Below the pieces are notes generated by a model. It did not search any database and was not told where the DNA came from. It saw only the letters and a program-made list of their open reading frames with translations. The position numbers and the translations under genes were made by a program. This document shows, piece by piece, positions 16,638 through 24,054 of a stretch of 64,000 bases of DNA. The number at the start of each line of letters is the position of its first letter. The first letter of the stretch is position 1. The DNA comes from UBA1845 sp002338715 (GTDB taxonomy: Bacteria > Planctomycetota > Phycisphaerae > UBA1845), in NCBI GenBank assembly GCA_035344155.1, contig DAORAL010000006.1, positions 93,195 through 157,194 of the forward strand. Reading direction: 5' to 3'.

Positions 16638-18530
16638 CTAGGGCGTGCCGCGGGATGACAGCTTTCGGGCTTGTTGGAGGCTGTCCATCACCGTTTCCGG
16701 CAATCGGTCGGGGTCGATTCGGATGGCCTTCTCATACTCGGCGATGGCTTCGTCGTATTTGTACTGGGCCATGAGTAGGTCGCCCCGAAGCGCAGGGATC
16801 GCACCAAATCCGGGGTCGAGTCTCTCAGCCAGGTCGAGTCGTTCAGCACAATCGTCGTAGCGATGGGCAGCCAACAGCGCGTGGGCGAGATAGTACAACA
16901 TCTCGGGCGTCGGATTTCGTTTGCAATACGTTTCGAGCACATCCACGCGTTCGCTCTGACGGTCCATGCGCATCAGCGCTTCAGCGGCCATCAACGTGGG
17001 CGTGGTCCAATCGCCGGCGCCGTCGATCATCTCCTTCGCCAGCGACAACGCATCTTCAAATCTCTCTTCCGTCAGCAAGCGAACCACTTCACCCATCGCA
17101 TTCACCTCCGCGATGCGGTCCTTTGGATCGGGCAGGGAATCGACGTCGGTCGTTGACGACCCGCTGAGATATCCAAGCGCCGTGAGCCGCCTTCGATCTT
17201 CAGCCGAAAGTGGCGTTGAGCTTGCAGGAGCGACCTGGTCATCGGGCCAGCGTTTGAGCATGTCGGTCAGTCGACCTTGCAATGTCGCCAACGGTCCCGC
17301 GCCTGAGCCGAACAGGTTATTGAGTTCACCGGGATCTCTCTTGAGATCGTAGAGTTCCGGTCTGGGTGCAAGAATGAATTTCGCACCGTGTGTTCGCAAA
17401 CCGTGGAGCGGACTGCATCCCAAATTCAGCGGATAAAGCGTTTCAACGTAAATTGCCCGATCCGCGTTCGCGGCAGTCGTCACTTGACTGACGCCATCCA
17501 ATTCAACTGGTGGCTTGACTCCGACCAGATCGCAAACCGTTGGCAAAAAATCCACGGTGCCCACCACGCGATCGTCCACCCGCGACGGTGTTGGAAACAG
17601 CGTCGGGTTCGAAAGCACGAATGCGGAGTGAACGGTTGAATCGTAAATGAAGATTCCATGTTGCTCTTCTTCGTGGTCGCCAAGCCCCTCACCGTGATCA
17701 GAGATGACGACGATCAGCGTTTTCTCCCGACGACCGTGCTTGTCGATGGCTTTCAACAGACGTCCGAATTCGCGATCCACAAAGGCAATTTCTGCCGCAT
17801 ACGGACTGAGTTTGTTCTTGCTTGTTGAGCGAAGCGGCGAATCGTATGGCGCGTGTGGATCGAAATAGTGCACCCACAGAAAATACGGCGATGCATCGGA
17901 CTTCTTTGAATGAGACCGGAGCCAATCGACCGCAGAAGCCGTGACATCGTTCGCCCGCCTCTCATGCTCCAACGATGCGGGACCACGTTGGATTCGTCGA
18001 TCTGTTTTGAATTCGTACGTGTCGAAGCCTTGGTCCAAACCGAATCGTGGGTCCAATACGAAACTCGACACGAATGCGCCGGTGGCATACCCCTCGGCTT
18101 TTAACATCTCAGCCAACGTGACGTGATCTTCGGCGAGTTTGTAGATTCCGTTGTCGCGCACACCCGACGTCGGTGGGTAGAGTCCAGTCATCATCGTCGT
18201 GTGCGACGCCAGGGTTGTCGATGCACTGGTCACGGCGTCATCGAATCGAACGCCATGTTCCAGGAGTGAGTCCAGGTTGGGCGTGTGCGCGTTTTCGCGG
18301 CCATAGAATCCAAGGTGATCGGGCCGCGTGGTGTCCAAGGTAACGAGCACCACGTTAAAGCCTTTTGCGTCGCCAGGCTCAACCACATCCGCGAGCACCA
18401 CCGGTTTGGTTGGATCGTTGCTGTTCGACCGAGTCGCCCAAAGGAGCACACCTGCGGCCATAATGAGAACAGGGATGATCCAACCCCATGGAGAACGCTT
18501 TTGATTTTGATGGGTCGATTCGTCGGTCAT
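16638..18530 (-). CDS. sulfatase-like membrane protein with TPR tail, no formylglycine motif
   Basis: 630-residue protein: a membrane anchor at about 14-32, then a sulfatase/alkaline-phosphatase-superfamily domain (about 57-420), then tetratricopeptide-like repeats (about 480-620). Metal-binding stretches are VTLDTTRPDHLG (Asp66) and SDHGEGLGDH (278-286). The nucleophile position reads STTLASHTTMMTG (104-116); the C/S-x-P-x-R signature of true sulfatases is absent, so Thr or Ser would have to act as nucleophile. It may hydrolyse or transfer phospho-, phosphono- or sulfo-groups at the envelope. The start is the ATG at 18530 (AGGA 8 nt upstream), although the frame is open for 35 more codons. 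The fused TPR part suggests protein partners. It is not in an obvious operon. Confidence 0.83.
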   Translation of the reverse strand: MTDESTHQNQKRSPWGWIIPVLIMAAGVLLWATRSNSNDPTKPVVLADVVEPGDAKGFNVVLVTLDTTRPDHLGFYGRENAHTPNLDSLLEHGVRFDDAVTSASTTLASHTTMMTGLYPPTSGVRDNGIYKLAEDHVTLAEMLKAEGYATGAFVSSFVLDPRFGLDQGFDTYEFKTDRRIQRGPASLEHERRANDVTASAVDWLRSHSKKSDASPYFLWVHYFDPHAPYDSPLRSTSKNKLSPYAAEIAFVDREFGRLLKAIDKHGRREKTLIVVISDHGEGLGDHEEEQHGIFIYDSTVHSAFVLSNPTLFPTPSRVDDRVVGTVDFLPTVCDLVGVKPPVELDGVSQVTTAANADRAIYVETLYPLNLGCSPLHGLRTHGAKFILAPRPELYDLKRDPGELNNLFGSGAGPLATLQGRLTDMLKRWPDDQVAPASSTPLSAEDRRRLTALGYLSGSSTTDVDSLPDPKDRIAEVNAMGEVVRLLTEERFEDALSLAKEMIDGAGDWTTPTLMAAEALMRMDRQSERVDVLETYCKRNPTPEMLYYLAHALLAAHRYDDCAERLDLAERLDPGFGAIPALRGDLLMAQYKYDEAIAEYEKAIRIDPDRLPETVMDSLQQARKLSSRGTP

Positions 18531-18628
18531 GCAGAATCCTGTCGAAGCCTTCGAATCTGTGTTCTTACCACGCGATTGCGGACATGCCAAGCGGCGCGTT
18601 GGGGTCGCGGCGCCTGGATCGCTTTTTT

Positions 18629-18752
18629 TCGACAAAGCGGCGCGACAGCGCCGTCATTCCCGCGAAAGCGGGAATCCAGGGGAAATGCAAAGTCAATCTT
18701 GGTGAGTCCCCCCATAATGCGAGTAATAGGCGAGCGAATCGCTACGCTTGGA
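18629..18752. repeat. MITE/REP-like element, copy 1
   Basis: This carries the palindrome ATTCCCGCGAAAGCGGGAAT (18657-18676), then AAGTCAATC about 14 nt later, and ends 41 nt beyond in CGCTACGCTTGGA (18740-18752). The left edge (near 18629) resembles the inverse of the right end of copy 3. Two other members lie near 53.5 and 53.9 kb. Confidence 0.7.
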
Positions 18753-18793
18753 TTGGATCGCCATAAGATCGCGCTTTGGCCACACAACCGCAT

Positions 18794-18830
18794 AAAAAAA
18801 AAAAGGAGGCCGCCATGTGGGCGACCTCCT
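18794..18830 (-). terminator. intrinsic terminator of the first PEP-CTERM gene
   Basis: On the minus strand an 11-bp stem (AGGAGGTCGCC/GGCGGCCTCCT, one mismatch) with a short loop is followed by eleven T residues. It lies about 50 nt after the stop codon at 18884. Confidence 0.92.
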
Positions 18831-18883
18831 CTTGTTTTGATCGTGTGACAACGTGTGTCACTCGTGTGTCTTGAAACGTTTCC

Positions 18884-19819
18884 CTAGCGAACGCGACGAC
18901 GCAACAGCGCGATTCCGCCGATCGCAAGAAGGCCAAGGCTGGCCGGCTCGGGAAGGTCGGTGACGACGATGTTGTCGAAGTAAGCGGCTGCCCACTGACC
19001 AGCGACGGAGCCGTAACGGTCGTAGTGGAACAATGAAATCGCACCACTGAGCGGAACCGGGCTACCGATGTTGGTGTCGAGCGTACCCAACCACAGGCCG
19101 TCAAGCTCGATGCGAATCGTGCCGGCGCCTTCGTTGACGATCATGTCAACGTGCGTCCAGTTGAAACCGGGAACGCCATCGCCCGAGAAGCCGGTTGCAC
19201 CCGTCTGTGGCGGATCAAACGTTGAAATATCCACCGACGGTGAGATGGCCTGAAGAAGCGGGTCATCATTGGTATTGGTCAAAATAGCAGGATTGTACTG
19301 GCCGCTGGCGATGAACTGCTCGCCCGCATCCTTGTACATGCGATAGTCACGCGTCGAGCTTCCGTCACCGACCATCAGAAGGTGACCGCCCGAACCCGTG
19401 CCCAAGTCGCCCTGAATGGTCGTGCCATCATATCCAACGCCACCACCAACATTTTCGGTTGAACCACCGGTCGCCGCATCCCACTGAACCCACACGTCGT
19501 ACGAGAGCGTGTAGATGCCCGAGAATGATTGGCCGGTTGCAGTCACGGTGACTCCGCCTTCTGTACCGTCTACGGTGTTCGAAGCGAGACGAAGACCGAT
19601 CGTGTCGCTGCCCGCGGTCGGTGCAGCCGGAATACCTGCAAGCGTGCCGTAGTCGTAACCGAATGTGGCAGTGTCATCAGCGCTGAGGGCGTTGACCGTC
19701 CACGCAGCACCACTGCTCATGTCATCTGAAAACAAGACCGCAGCCGATGCCGGTGCGGCGACGAAGCCTGCAAGCAAACCAGCCGCCAGCAGCGCTTTTG
19801 ATTTTGAAACTTTGTCCAT
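18884..19819 (-). CDS. PEP-CTERM secreted protein A
   Basis: 311-residue exported protein with signal peptide (about 1-27, MDKVSKSKALLAAGLLAG...) and a C-terminal PEP-CTERM sorting tag: LPEPASLGLLAIGG, a hydrophobic helix, then RRRVR. The middle 260 residues form a predicted beta-sandwich/jelly-roll domain with LFSDDMSSGAAWTVN, TIGLRLASNTVDGTEGG, IRIELDGLWLGTLD and YFDNIVVTDL. It is homologous over its whole length to PEP-CTERM protein B next to it and to the last domain of the 1596-residue protein at 24-28.8 kb. PEP-CTERM proteins are processed by an exosortase and are often part of exopolysaccharide-linked surface layers; no exosortase gene is in this window. A strong AGGAGG lies 7 nt before the ATG. 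The gene has its own promoter, a 223-nt conserved leader and a terminator. Confidence 0.92.
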   Translation of the reverse strand: MDKVSKSKALLAAGLLAGFVAAPASAAVLFSDDMSSGAAWTVNALSADDTATFGYDYGTLAGIPAAPTAGSDTIGLRLASNTVDGTEGGVTVTATGQSFSGIYTLSYDVWVQWDAATGGSTENVGGGVGYDGTTIQGDLGTGSGGHLLMVGDGSSTRDYRMYKDAGEQFIASGQYNPAILTNTNDDPLLQAISPSVDISTFDPPQTGATGFSGDGVPGFNWTHVDMIVNEGAGTIRIELDGLWLGTLDTNIGSPVPLSGAISLFHYDRYGSVAGQWAAAYFDNIVVTDLPEPASLGLLAIGGIALLRRRVR

Positions 19820-20042
19820 AGTTCTCCTCCTATATAGCTGGATATTAAATGCTTCGAGAGCAGTTGCCTTTTATGAATCAGACATCGAGAAACAAGCACG
19901 AACCAAACGGGCGCGCAACACGCACCCATTCAGAACTCATGCACAACTTCGTCTCTCTCTCGTCGCATCGGGCCGCGCGAATGGAAAATCGCATTCGGCA
20001 CCCCGCCAGCCGAGGATCGGCTGACACCTCTTCCCTGATATG
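19820..20042 (-). promoter_or_regulatory. conserved 223-nt 5' leader of PEP-CTERM gene A (candidate regulatory RNA)
   Basis: On the minus strand the leader opens with CATATCAGGGAAGAGG, then the hairpin CAGCCGA-TCC-TCGGCTG (20007-20023) and GGCGGG. A 25-nt block identical to the leader of gene B covers 19948-19972 (beginning CCCGATGCGACGAGAG). The 17-nt block ACTGCTCTCGAAGCATT is at 19848-19864, and the AGGAGG site closes it. Total length and block spacing match the leader of gene B within 1-2 nt. Confidence 0.7.
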
Positions 20043-20050
20043 CTTTGTTC

Positions 20051-20080
20051 AGTGTATGTGAAGCGAACAAGTTAATTCAA
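20051..20080 (-). promoter_or_regulatory. promoter of PEP-CTERM gene A
   Basis: Minus strand: -35 TTGAAT (20075-20080), 18-bp spacer, -10 TACACT (20051-20056), 8 nt before the conserved leader start. The same -35 and spacer length recur upstream of gene B. The -10 box is a weak match, so support rests on the parallel arrangement. Confidence 0.5.
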
Positions 20081-20128
20081 GGATTATTGTTCCAAATCTC
20101 GAATTAACGGCCACTTGCACGTTTTGCC

Positions 20129-20166
20129 AAAAAAAAGGCCACTTCCATCGCGAAATGGAAGTGGCC
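20129..20166 (-). terminator. intrinsic terminator of the second PEP-CTERM gene
   Basis: Perfect 12-bp stem (GGCCACTTCCAT/ATGGAAGTGGCC) with a 6-nt loop. On the minus strand it is followed by eight T residues. It lies about 48 nt past the stop at 20214. Confidence 0.94.
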
Positions 20167-20213
20167 CGGGGAGACTTTTTAATCTCGCGAGTAGTTCGCG
20201 ATTCAGTCTTGCT

Positions 20214-21158
20214 TTAGCGACGACGACGCAGCATCGCAACGCCACCAAGTGCCAGAAGCGCGAGGCTCGCCGGTTCGGGGGTGACGACGATGTTGTCGAT
20301 GAGCGTTACGTTGAGCAGGCTGTCGTTCGCGTCCGATGACGAACTGCCGTTCGTGTCGCTGTGGCCGAACAGGATGTTGCTACCGCCGAGGGTCACGGTT
20401 GTGAGATCAACCGTGGCAATCAACAAGCCGTCGATCGTCCAGGTTGCGATATCGTTGTTCACATCGATGACCACATCGCGCCATGCAAAGGCGATCTCGC
20501 CCGCATCGGTGGTGCCGGTCTGTCCCGGAAACAGGGTTACCTGGTCGCCAGGGGCTGAGTCGCCGCCAAATCCAGCGTAGTATGGATGGCTGCCGTTGCG
20601 ATTGCCAGTACCGGCTGCGGCGAAAACCGTGCTGCCGTCACCGTAGCCAGTCGTGGCCGCCGACGAATAAGCGCGGTAGTCAACGCTTGATCCGCCGTCC
20701 AGCGTCGCACCGAACATGACGGCTTCGCCGCCGTTGCCCGGCCAAACACCCACGGTACCTGAACTGCCGATTCCCATCGTCGAAAGCTGGGTCGTACCAC
20801 TTCCGCCCGGGCCGACTGGTCCTACGTAATTCTGCCACATCTGGAACGATACGGTGTAGTTGCCAGTGAAGCTTTCGCCTGTCGGAGAAACGCTGAATCC
20901 GCCAAACACGCCGTCCACATTGTTCGCGGTCATCTTGAGACCGAGGGTGTCGCCACCGCTGGCGGACGGAACACCGATCGCCGAATAGTCATAGAAGAAG
21001 TCCACACCAATGTCGGTGACGCCTGGATCGTTAACCGTCCAGTTGGCCGTGTGATCGACGTTGAAGTTTTCTTCGTACAGTGCGCCGAAGGCAGCCGGCG
21101 CAGACAATGCCATCACGCCCACAGCCAGCAACGACCGTGATTTTGAAACCTTACCCAT
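20214..21158 (-). CDS. PEP-CTERM secreted protein B
   Basis: 314-residue exported protein homologous to PEP-CTERM protein A. Signal peptide MGKVSKSRSLLAVGVMALS..., then a beta-sandwich domain with NFNVDHTANWTVNDPG, TLGLKMTANNVDGVFGG, NYTVSFQMWQNY, IDGLLIATVD and LIDNIVVTPE. The C-terminal sorting tag is TPEPASLALLALGG, a hydrophobic helix and RRRR. The start is the ATG at 21158, with AGGAGGAG 5-7 nt upstream; the longer open frame simply runs through the leader. It has its own promoter, conserved leader and terminator and probably arose with gene A by duplication. The likely place is the cell surface or matrix; the ligand is unknown. Confidence 0.92.
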   Translation of the reverse strand: MGKVSKSRSLLAVGVMALSAPAAFGALYEENFNVDHTANWTVNDPGVTDIGVDFFYDYSAIGVPSASGGDTLGLKMTANNVDGVFGGFSVSPTGESFTGNYTVSFQMWQNYVGPVGPGGSGTTQLSTMGIGSSGTVGVWPGNGGEAVMFGATLDGGSSVDYRAYSSAATTGYGDGSTVFAAAGTGNRNGSHPYYAGFGGDSAPGDQVTLFPGQTGTTDAGEIAFAWRDVVIDVNNDIATWTIDGLLIATVDLTTVTLGGSNILFGHSDTNGSSSSDANDSLLNVTLIDNIVVTPEPASLALLALGGVAMLRRRR

Positions 21159-21382
21159 GATTCTCCTCCTAAAGTGTTTGAATCTCGAATGCTTCGAGAG
21201 CAGTGACTTCACTTGAAAGACGTTGCGAATACACACAAATACAAGCAAAAACGCGACGCGCTTTCGCCTGCTTGATACGCTCAATTCGTCTCTCTCTCGT
21301 CGCATCGGGTGGGTTTCAACGCGCGTGATGCACGACACCGACCCGCCAACCTTGGAGCGGTTGGCCCTTCATCCTTGAGATG
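21159..21382 (-). promoter_or_regulatory. conserved 224-nt 5' leader of PEP-CTERM gene B (candidate regulatory RNA)
   Basis: On the minus strand it opens with CATCTCAAGGATGAAGG, then the hairpin CCAACC-GCTCCAA-GGTTGG (21346-21364) followed by GGCGGG. The 25-nt block shared with leader A covers 21285-21309, and ACTGCTCTCGAAGCATT lies at 21188-21204. The hairpin is in the same place as in leader A, but its third pair changes from G-C to A-T, which is a compensatory change. Confidence 0.7.
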
Positions 21383-21392
21383 CATTGTCATA

Positions 21393-21422
21393 TTTATACG
21401 CAAATGCATCCTTCGGATTCAA
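21393..21422 (-). promoter_or_regulatory. promoter of PEP-CTERM gene B
   Basis: Minus strand: -35 TTGAAT (21417-21422), 18-bp spacer, -10 TATAAA (21393-21398), about 10 nt before the conserved leader start. The -35 sequence and the spacer length are the same as upstream of gene A, which makes the pair mutually supporting. Confidence 0.55.
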
Positions 21423-21612
21423 GTGGATAGTTCGGGAATCTGAATTTATCGGGACTCAAGCGACCGTTTCGACCGGTTCGGCTGGGTCCATTCACTCCAG
21501 TACTCCACCAAAATTCCAAACGCGATCAGCGTAAACCCATAATCAGACAAACGTTACGCTGCCGATCCAATCCATCAGCCGCCGGATCCAGACAATTCGT
21601 CAACCGCAGAAT

Positions 21613-23379
21613 TTATTGGCCGTATTCGGACTGAAACGACGCGAAATCGATTAGGTCGACGTCATTATCCGAGTCGCCGTCAAAAGCCTGCGCGCATGCT
21701 GCAGCGCAATGGGATGAGCTTGGGTTGGCTGGAGATGCGGGGCCCGCATAGCAATCGACAAAAGCGGCCAGGTCCGCCGATGCCACTTGTCCGTCCCCAT
21801 CAAAGTCGCCCAGCCTCGGGTAGTGAATGCTCGTGTACTGGTCGACCGCGACATCGCAGAATTCCCGCTCGACGCCATTGGGCCAAACGATTCGCAAGCG
21901 GTCAATCGATGTCGCCCCTCCCAGTCCGAAGTGAACCGGCAGATCGCTTTGGTTGAATGTCCCGGCATTGGTGTTGGCTTCCCTGCGAATCGTGCGCTCT
22001 GACGGCGATCCGGAATTGACGGTGGCGTATACGGCGGCGCCGACGGCTGTCGTGTTCGTCACAGGCCCGACCAATCGAACGCCAAACCAGTGGTTGCCGT
22101 TGGTCGAAGCGCTATTGAGAAACACACGCTCGATCCAGTTCAAATCGGTCGTGGCAATCAGGTCCATATCGCCATCGTTGTCGATGTCGGCCCACGGGCT
22201 GTCGTATGAACCGCGATTGACCTGCTCTAAGCCTTCCGCAAGCGTCACGTCGGTGAATTCCCAGTTGCCATCGTTGCGATAGAGTTTTCGCGAGGTGTCC
22301 GAACCATTGCGTGCATCGTGGTCGTGAAAGAAAAGATCGAGGTCGCCATCGTTGTCGTAGTCCACAGCACGCCCGCCATTCAAGTCACCCGCAACGTCAC
22401 TGAGCAGTGCGTGGCCTGTGAGCGTGTCCACATCCGTAAACATGTTTCCGCCGTCGTTTCGCCAGATTTTGCTTGGCTCACCGTCCGCGCCGACCATGAA
22501 TAGATCCAGGTCTCCGTCATCATCGAAGTCGTAGAATTCAGCCCCATAGCTGTTGGTCATGAACTGCGTGCCGTTGGTGTCCGCAATGTCGATAAAGTTC
22601 AGTGTGCCGCTCTCGACCAATTGGTTTTCGTAAAAATTGTTGCGGATGTTGTTGTCGCCGCGACACGTCGAAAGGTAGATGTCGAGGTCGCCGTCGCCAT
22701 CCGTATCCCCGATGGCCATCCCATACGCCTTCACGCCGACAGCCTGTTGAAACCCGACCAACGCACCCACAGGCGTAAACATCGTGCCCGGTCCCTGCAG
22801 ATAAATCTCATGCTTTTCGATCGGGCCTTCCATCGCGATGATCAGATCCAGATCTTCGTCGCCATCGATGTCGCCCCACGCCACGTTTTGATGAAACCCC
22901 GGATCATCGAGGCCGGTGGCGACGCTTGCATTGATGAACGCCCCCGTCCCGTCGTTTTGAAGCACGTCTCCCGAGGCACCGGAGGCGGTGTTGGACTGTC
23001 CGATGAACACATCGACAAACCCGTCACCGTTGTAGTCGCCCCAACACGCACTCCATGACGGTCCGATGCCGGATGGCAGATTTCCCAATATTTCCGTAAA
23101 CGTAAGGGTCCCGAGACCGATCAGGTTATTTCGCAACAGTCGCTGCGAGCCGGACGCGCCCTGGTAGAAAAGGTCGAGGTCACCATCGTTATCGATGTCG
23201 GCGAGAGACGCGCTGCGGGCGTCGACGTTGTAGTTGGCTGGCAAAACACTCGCGCTGACGTCCGAAAACGACGGGGGCAACGCGCCGCGACCATCGGAAT
23301 ATTCATCCGCCTGGGCAATTCCATTGACACTGCAAACGATTCCCAGGCAGACGGCCAGACCTGTTCCAGATTTCCACAT
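21613..23379 (-). CDS. secreted VCBS/FG-GAP repeat protein with ASPIC/UnbV domain and dockerin-like tag
   Basis: 588 residues from the ATG at 23379 (GGAG 8 nt upstream). Signal peptide (MWKSGTGLAVCLGIVCSV...), then about seven calcium-binding VCBS/FG-GAP repeats with the D-x-D-x-D-G-D-x-D-L motif (DIDNDGDLDLFYQG, DTDGDGDLDIYLS, DFDDDGDLDLFMVG, DYDNDGDLDLFFHD) forming a probable beta-propeller. The ASPIC/UnbV domain follows (PVHFGLGGATSIDRLRIVWP). The two-loop C-terminal tag reads GDFDGDGQVASADL, then CYAGP, then C...C..AFDGDSDNDVDLIDF. This CRTAC1-like architecture is common in planctomycetes; the proteins are extracellular, and a matrix or adhesion role is an inference. It is a monocistronic gene convergent with nothing and divergent from the giant gene. 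Confidence 0.9.
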   Translation of the reverse strand: MWKSGTGLAVCLGIVCSVNGIAQADEYSDGRGALPPSFSDVSASVLPANYNVDARSASLADIDNDGDLDLFYQGASGSQRLLRNNLIGLGTLTFTEILGNLPSGIGPSWSACWGDYNGDGFVDVFIGQSNTASGASGDVLQNDGTGAFINASVATGLDDPGFHQNVAWGDIDGDEDLDLIIAMEGPIEKHEIYLQGPGTMFTPVGALVGFQQAVGVKAYGMAIGDTDGDGDLDIYLSTCRGDNNIRNNFYENQLVESGTLNFIDIADTNGTQFMTNSYGAEFYDFDDDGDLDLFMVGADGEPSKIWRNDGGNMFTDVDTLTGHALLSDVAGDLNGGRAVDYDNDGDLDLFFHDHDARNGSDTSRKLYRNDGNWEFTDVTLAEGLEQVNRGSYDSPWADIDNDGDMDLIATTDLNWIERVFLNSASTNGNHWFGVRLVGPVTNTTAVGAAVYATVNSGSPSERTIRREANTNAGTFNQSDLPVHFGLGGATSIDRLRIVWPNGVEREFCDVAVDQYTSIHYPRLGDFDGDGQVASADLAAFVDCYAGPASPANPSSSHCAAACAQAFDGDSDNDVDLIDFASFQSEYGQ

Positions 23380-24054
23380 CGTATTGGCTCCAGCCCCCAC
23401 CAGATTCTAGTTGGGGGCGATAAAATTCATCATTCAGAACATATTTGGTTTACATGAGCTTGCGGAACCGCCGGCAAGGCGGTTGACCTGTGCACAATCC
23501 TAGCGACCCGCGATGGCGGACAGCAAGCCTGAATTGTTCTGACGTCGGCGCTTTACCACGATTACTGCAAAGAAGTCCCGATAACCGTCGTCCCCCAAAG
23601 CCCAGCCGGAGGGGTTGCGACCGCCAAGCCCAGAAATTTAGCAAGCAATACCTTGTATCTGCCCCCCCAATGCACGCATAATGGTGATGAGGCGAAAGAA
23701 GCGGACTGAGGGGAGCTGGGCATTTCTTCAGCCACGCAGCCGAATGAAAGAAGATAGGACTGGGCTTGGGGAACACCAACACGGCGTTTCTCTATTTGGA
23801 GCGTGGATCACAAACGGTTTATCCACCACCAGACGATCACGCGCATTCGGTTTCGCTTCGGCAAGTTGATTAATTCGAAATTCGATTGAATTCAGTTCCG
23901 GCACATCGAATCGATCGATCGGGCGCGTTCGATTCAGGTCGGGTGGTTTCGGACATGAAAGGTTAGGGATACGACGGCTGTTCCCGCGAGGGAATTTCAG
24001 GATTAGACGAATTCGGCAGCATTCAAAACTCATATCAGTTTAGGAGAGCGACAC
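23380..24054. other. intergenic region between divergent secreted-protein genes
   Basis: This 675-base divergent spacer should contain both promoters. No convincing coding frame, repeat or terminator was seen. AGGAG 8 nt before 24055 is the ribosome binding site of the giant gene. The long spacer may hold regulatory sites or an RNA that I cannot identify. Confidence 0.5.

Noticed and set aside
19948..21309. Known riboswitch (cobalamin, c-di-GMP) in the PEP-CTERM leaders
   Set aside because: The conserved blocks do not match the consensus stretches of these classes that I know; it is reported as an unassigned element instead.
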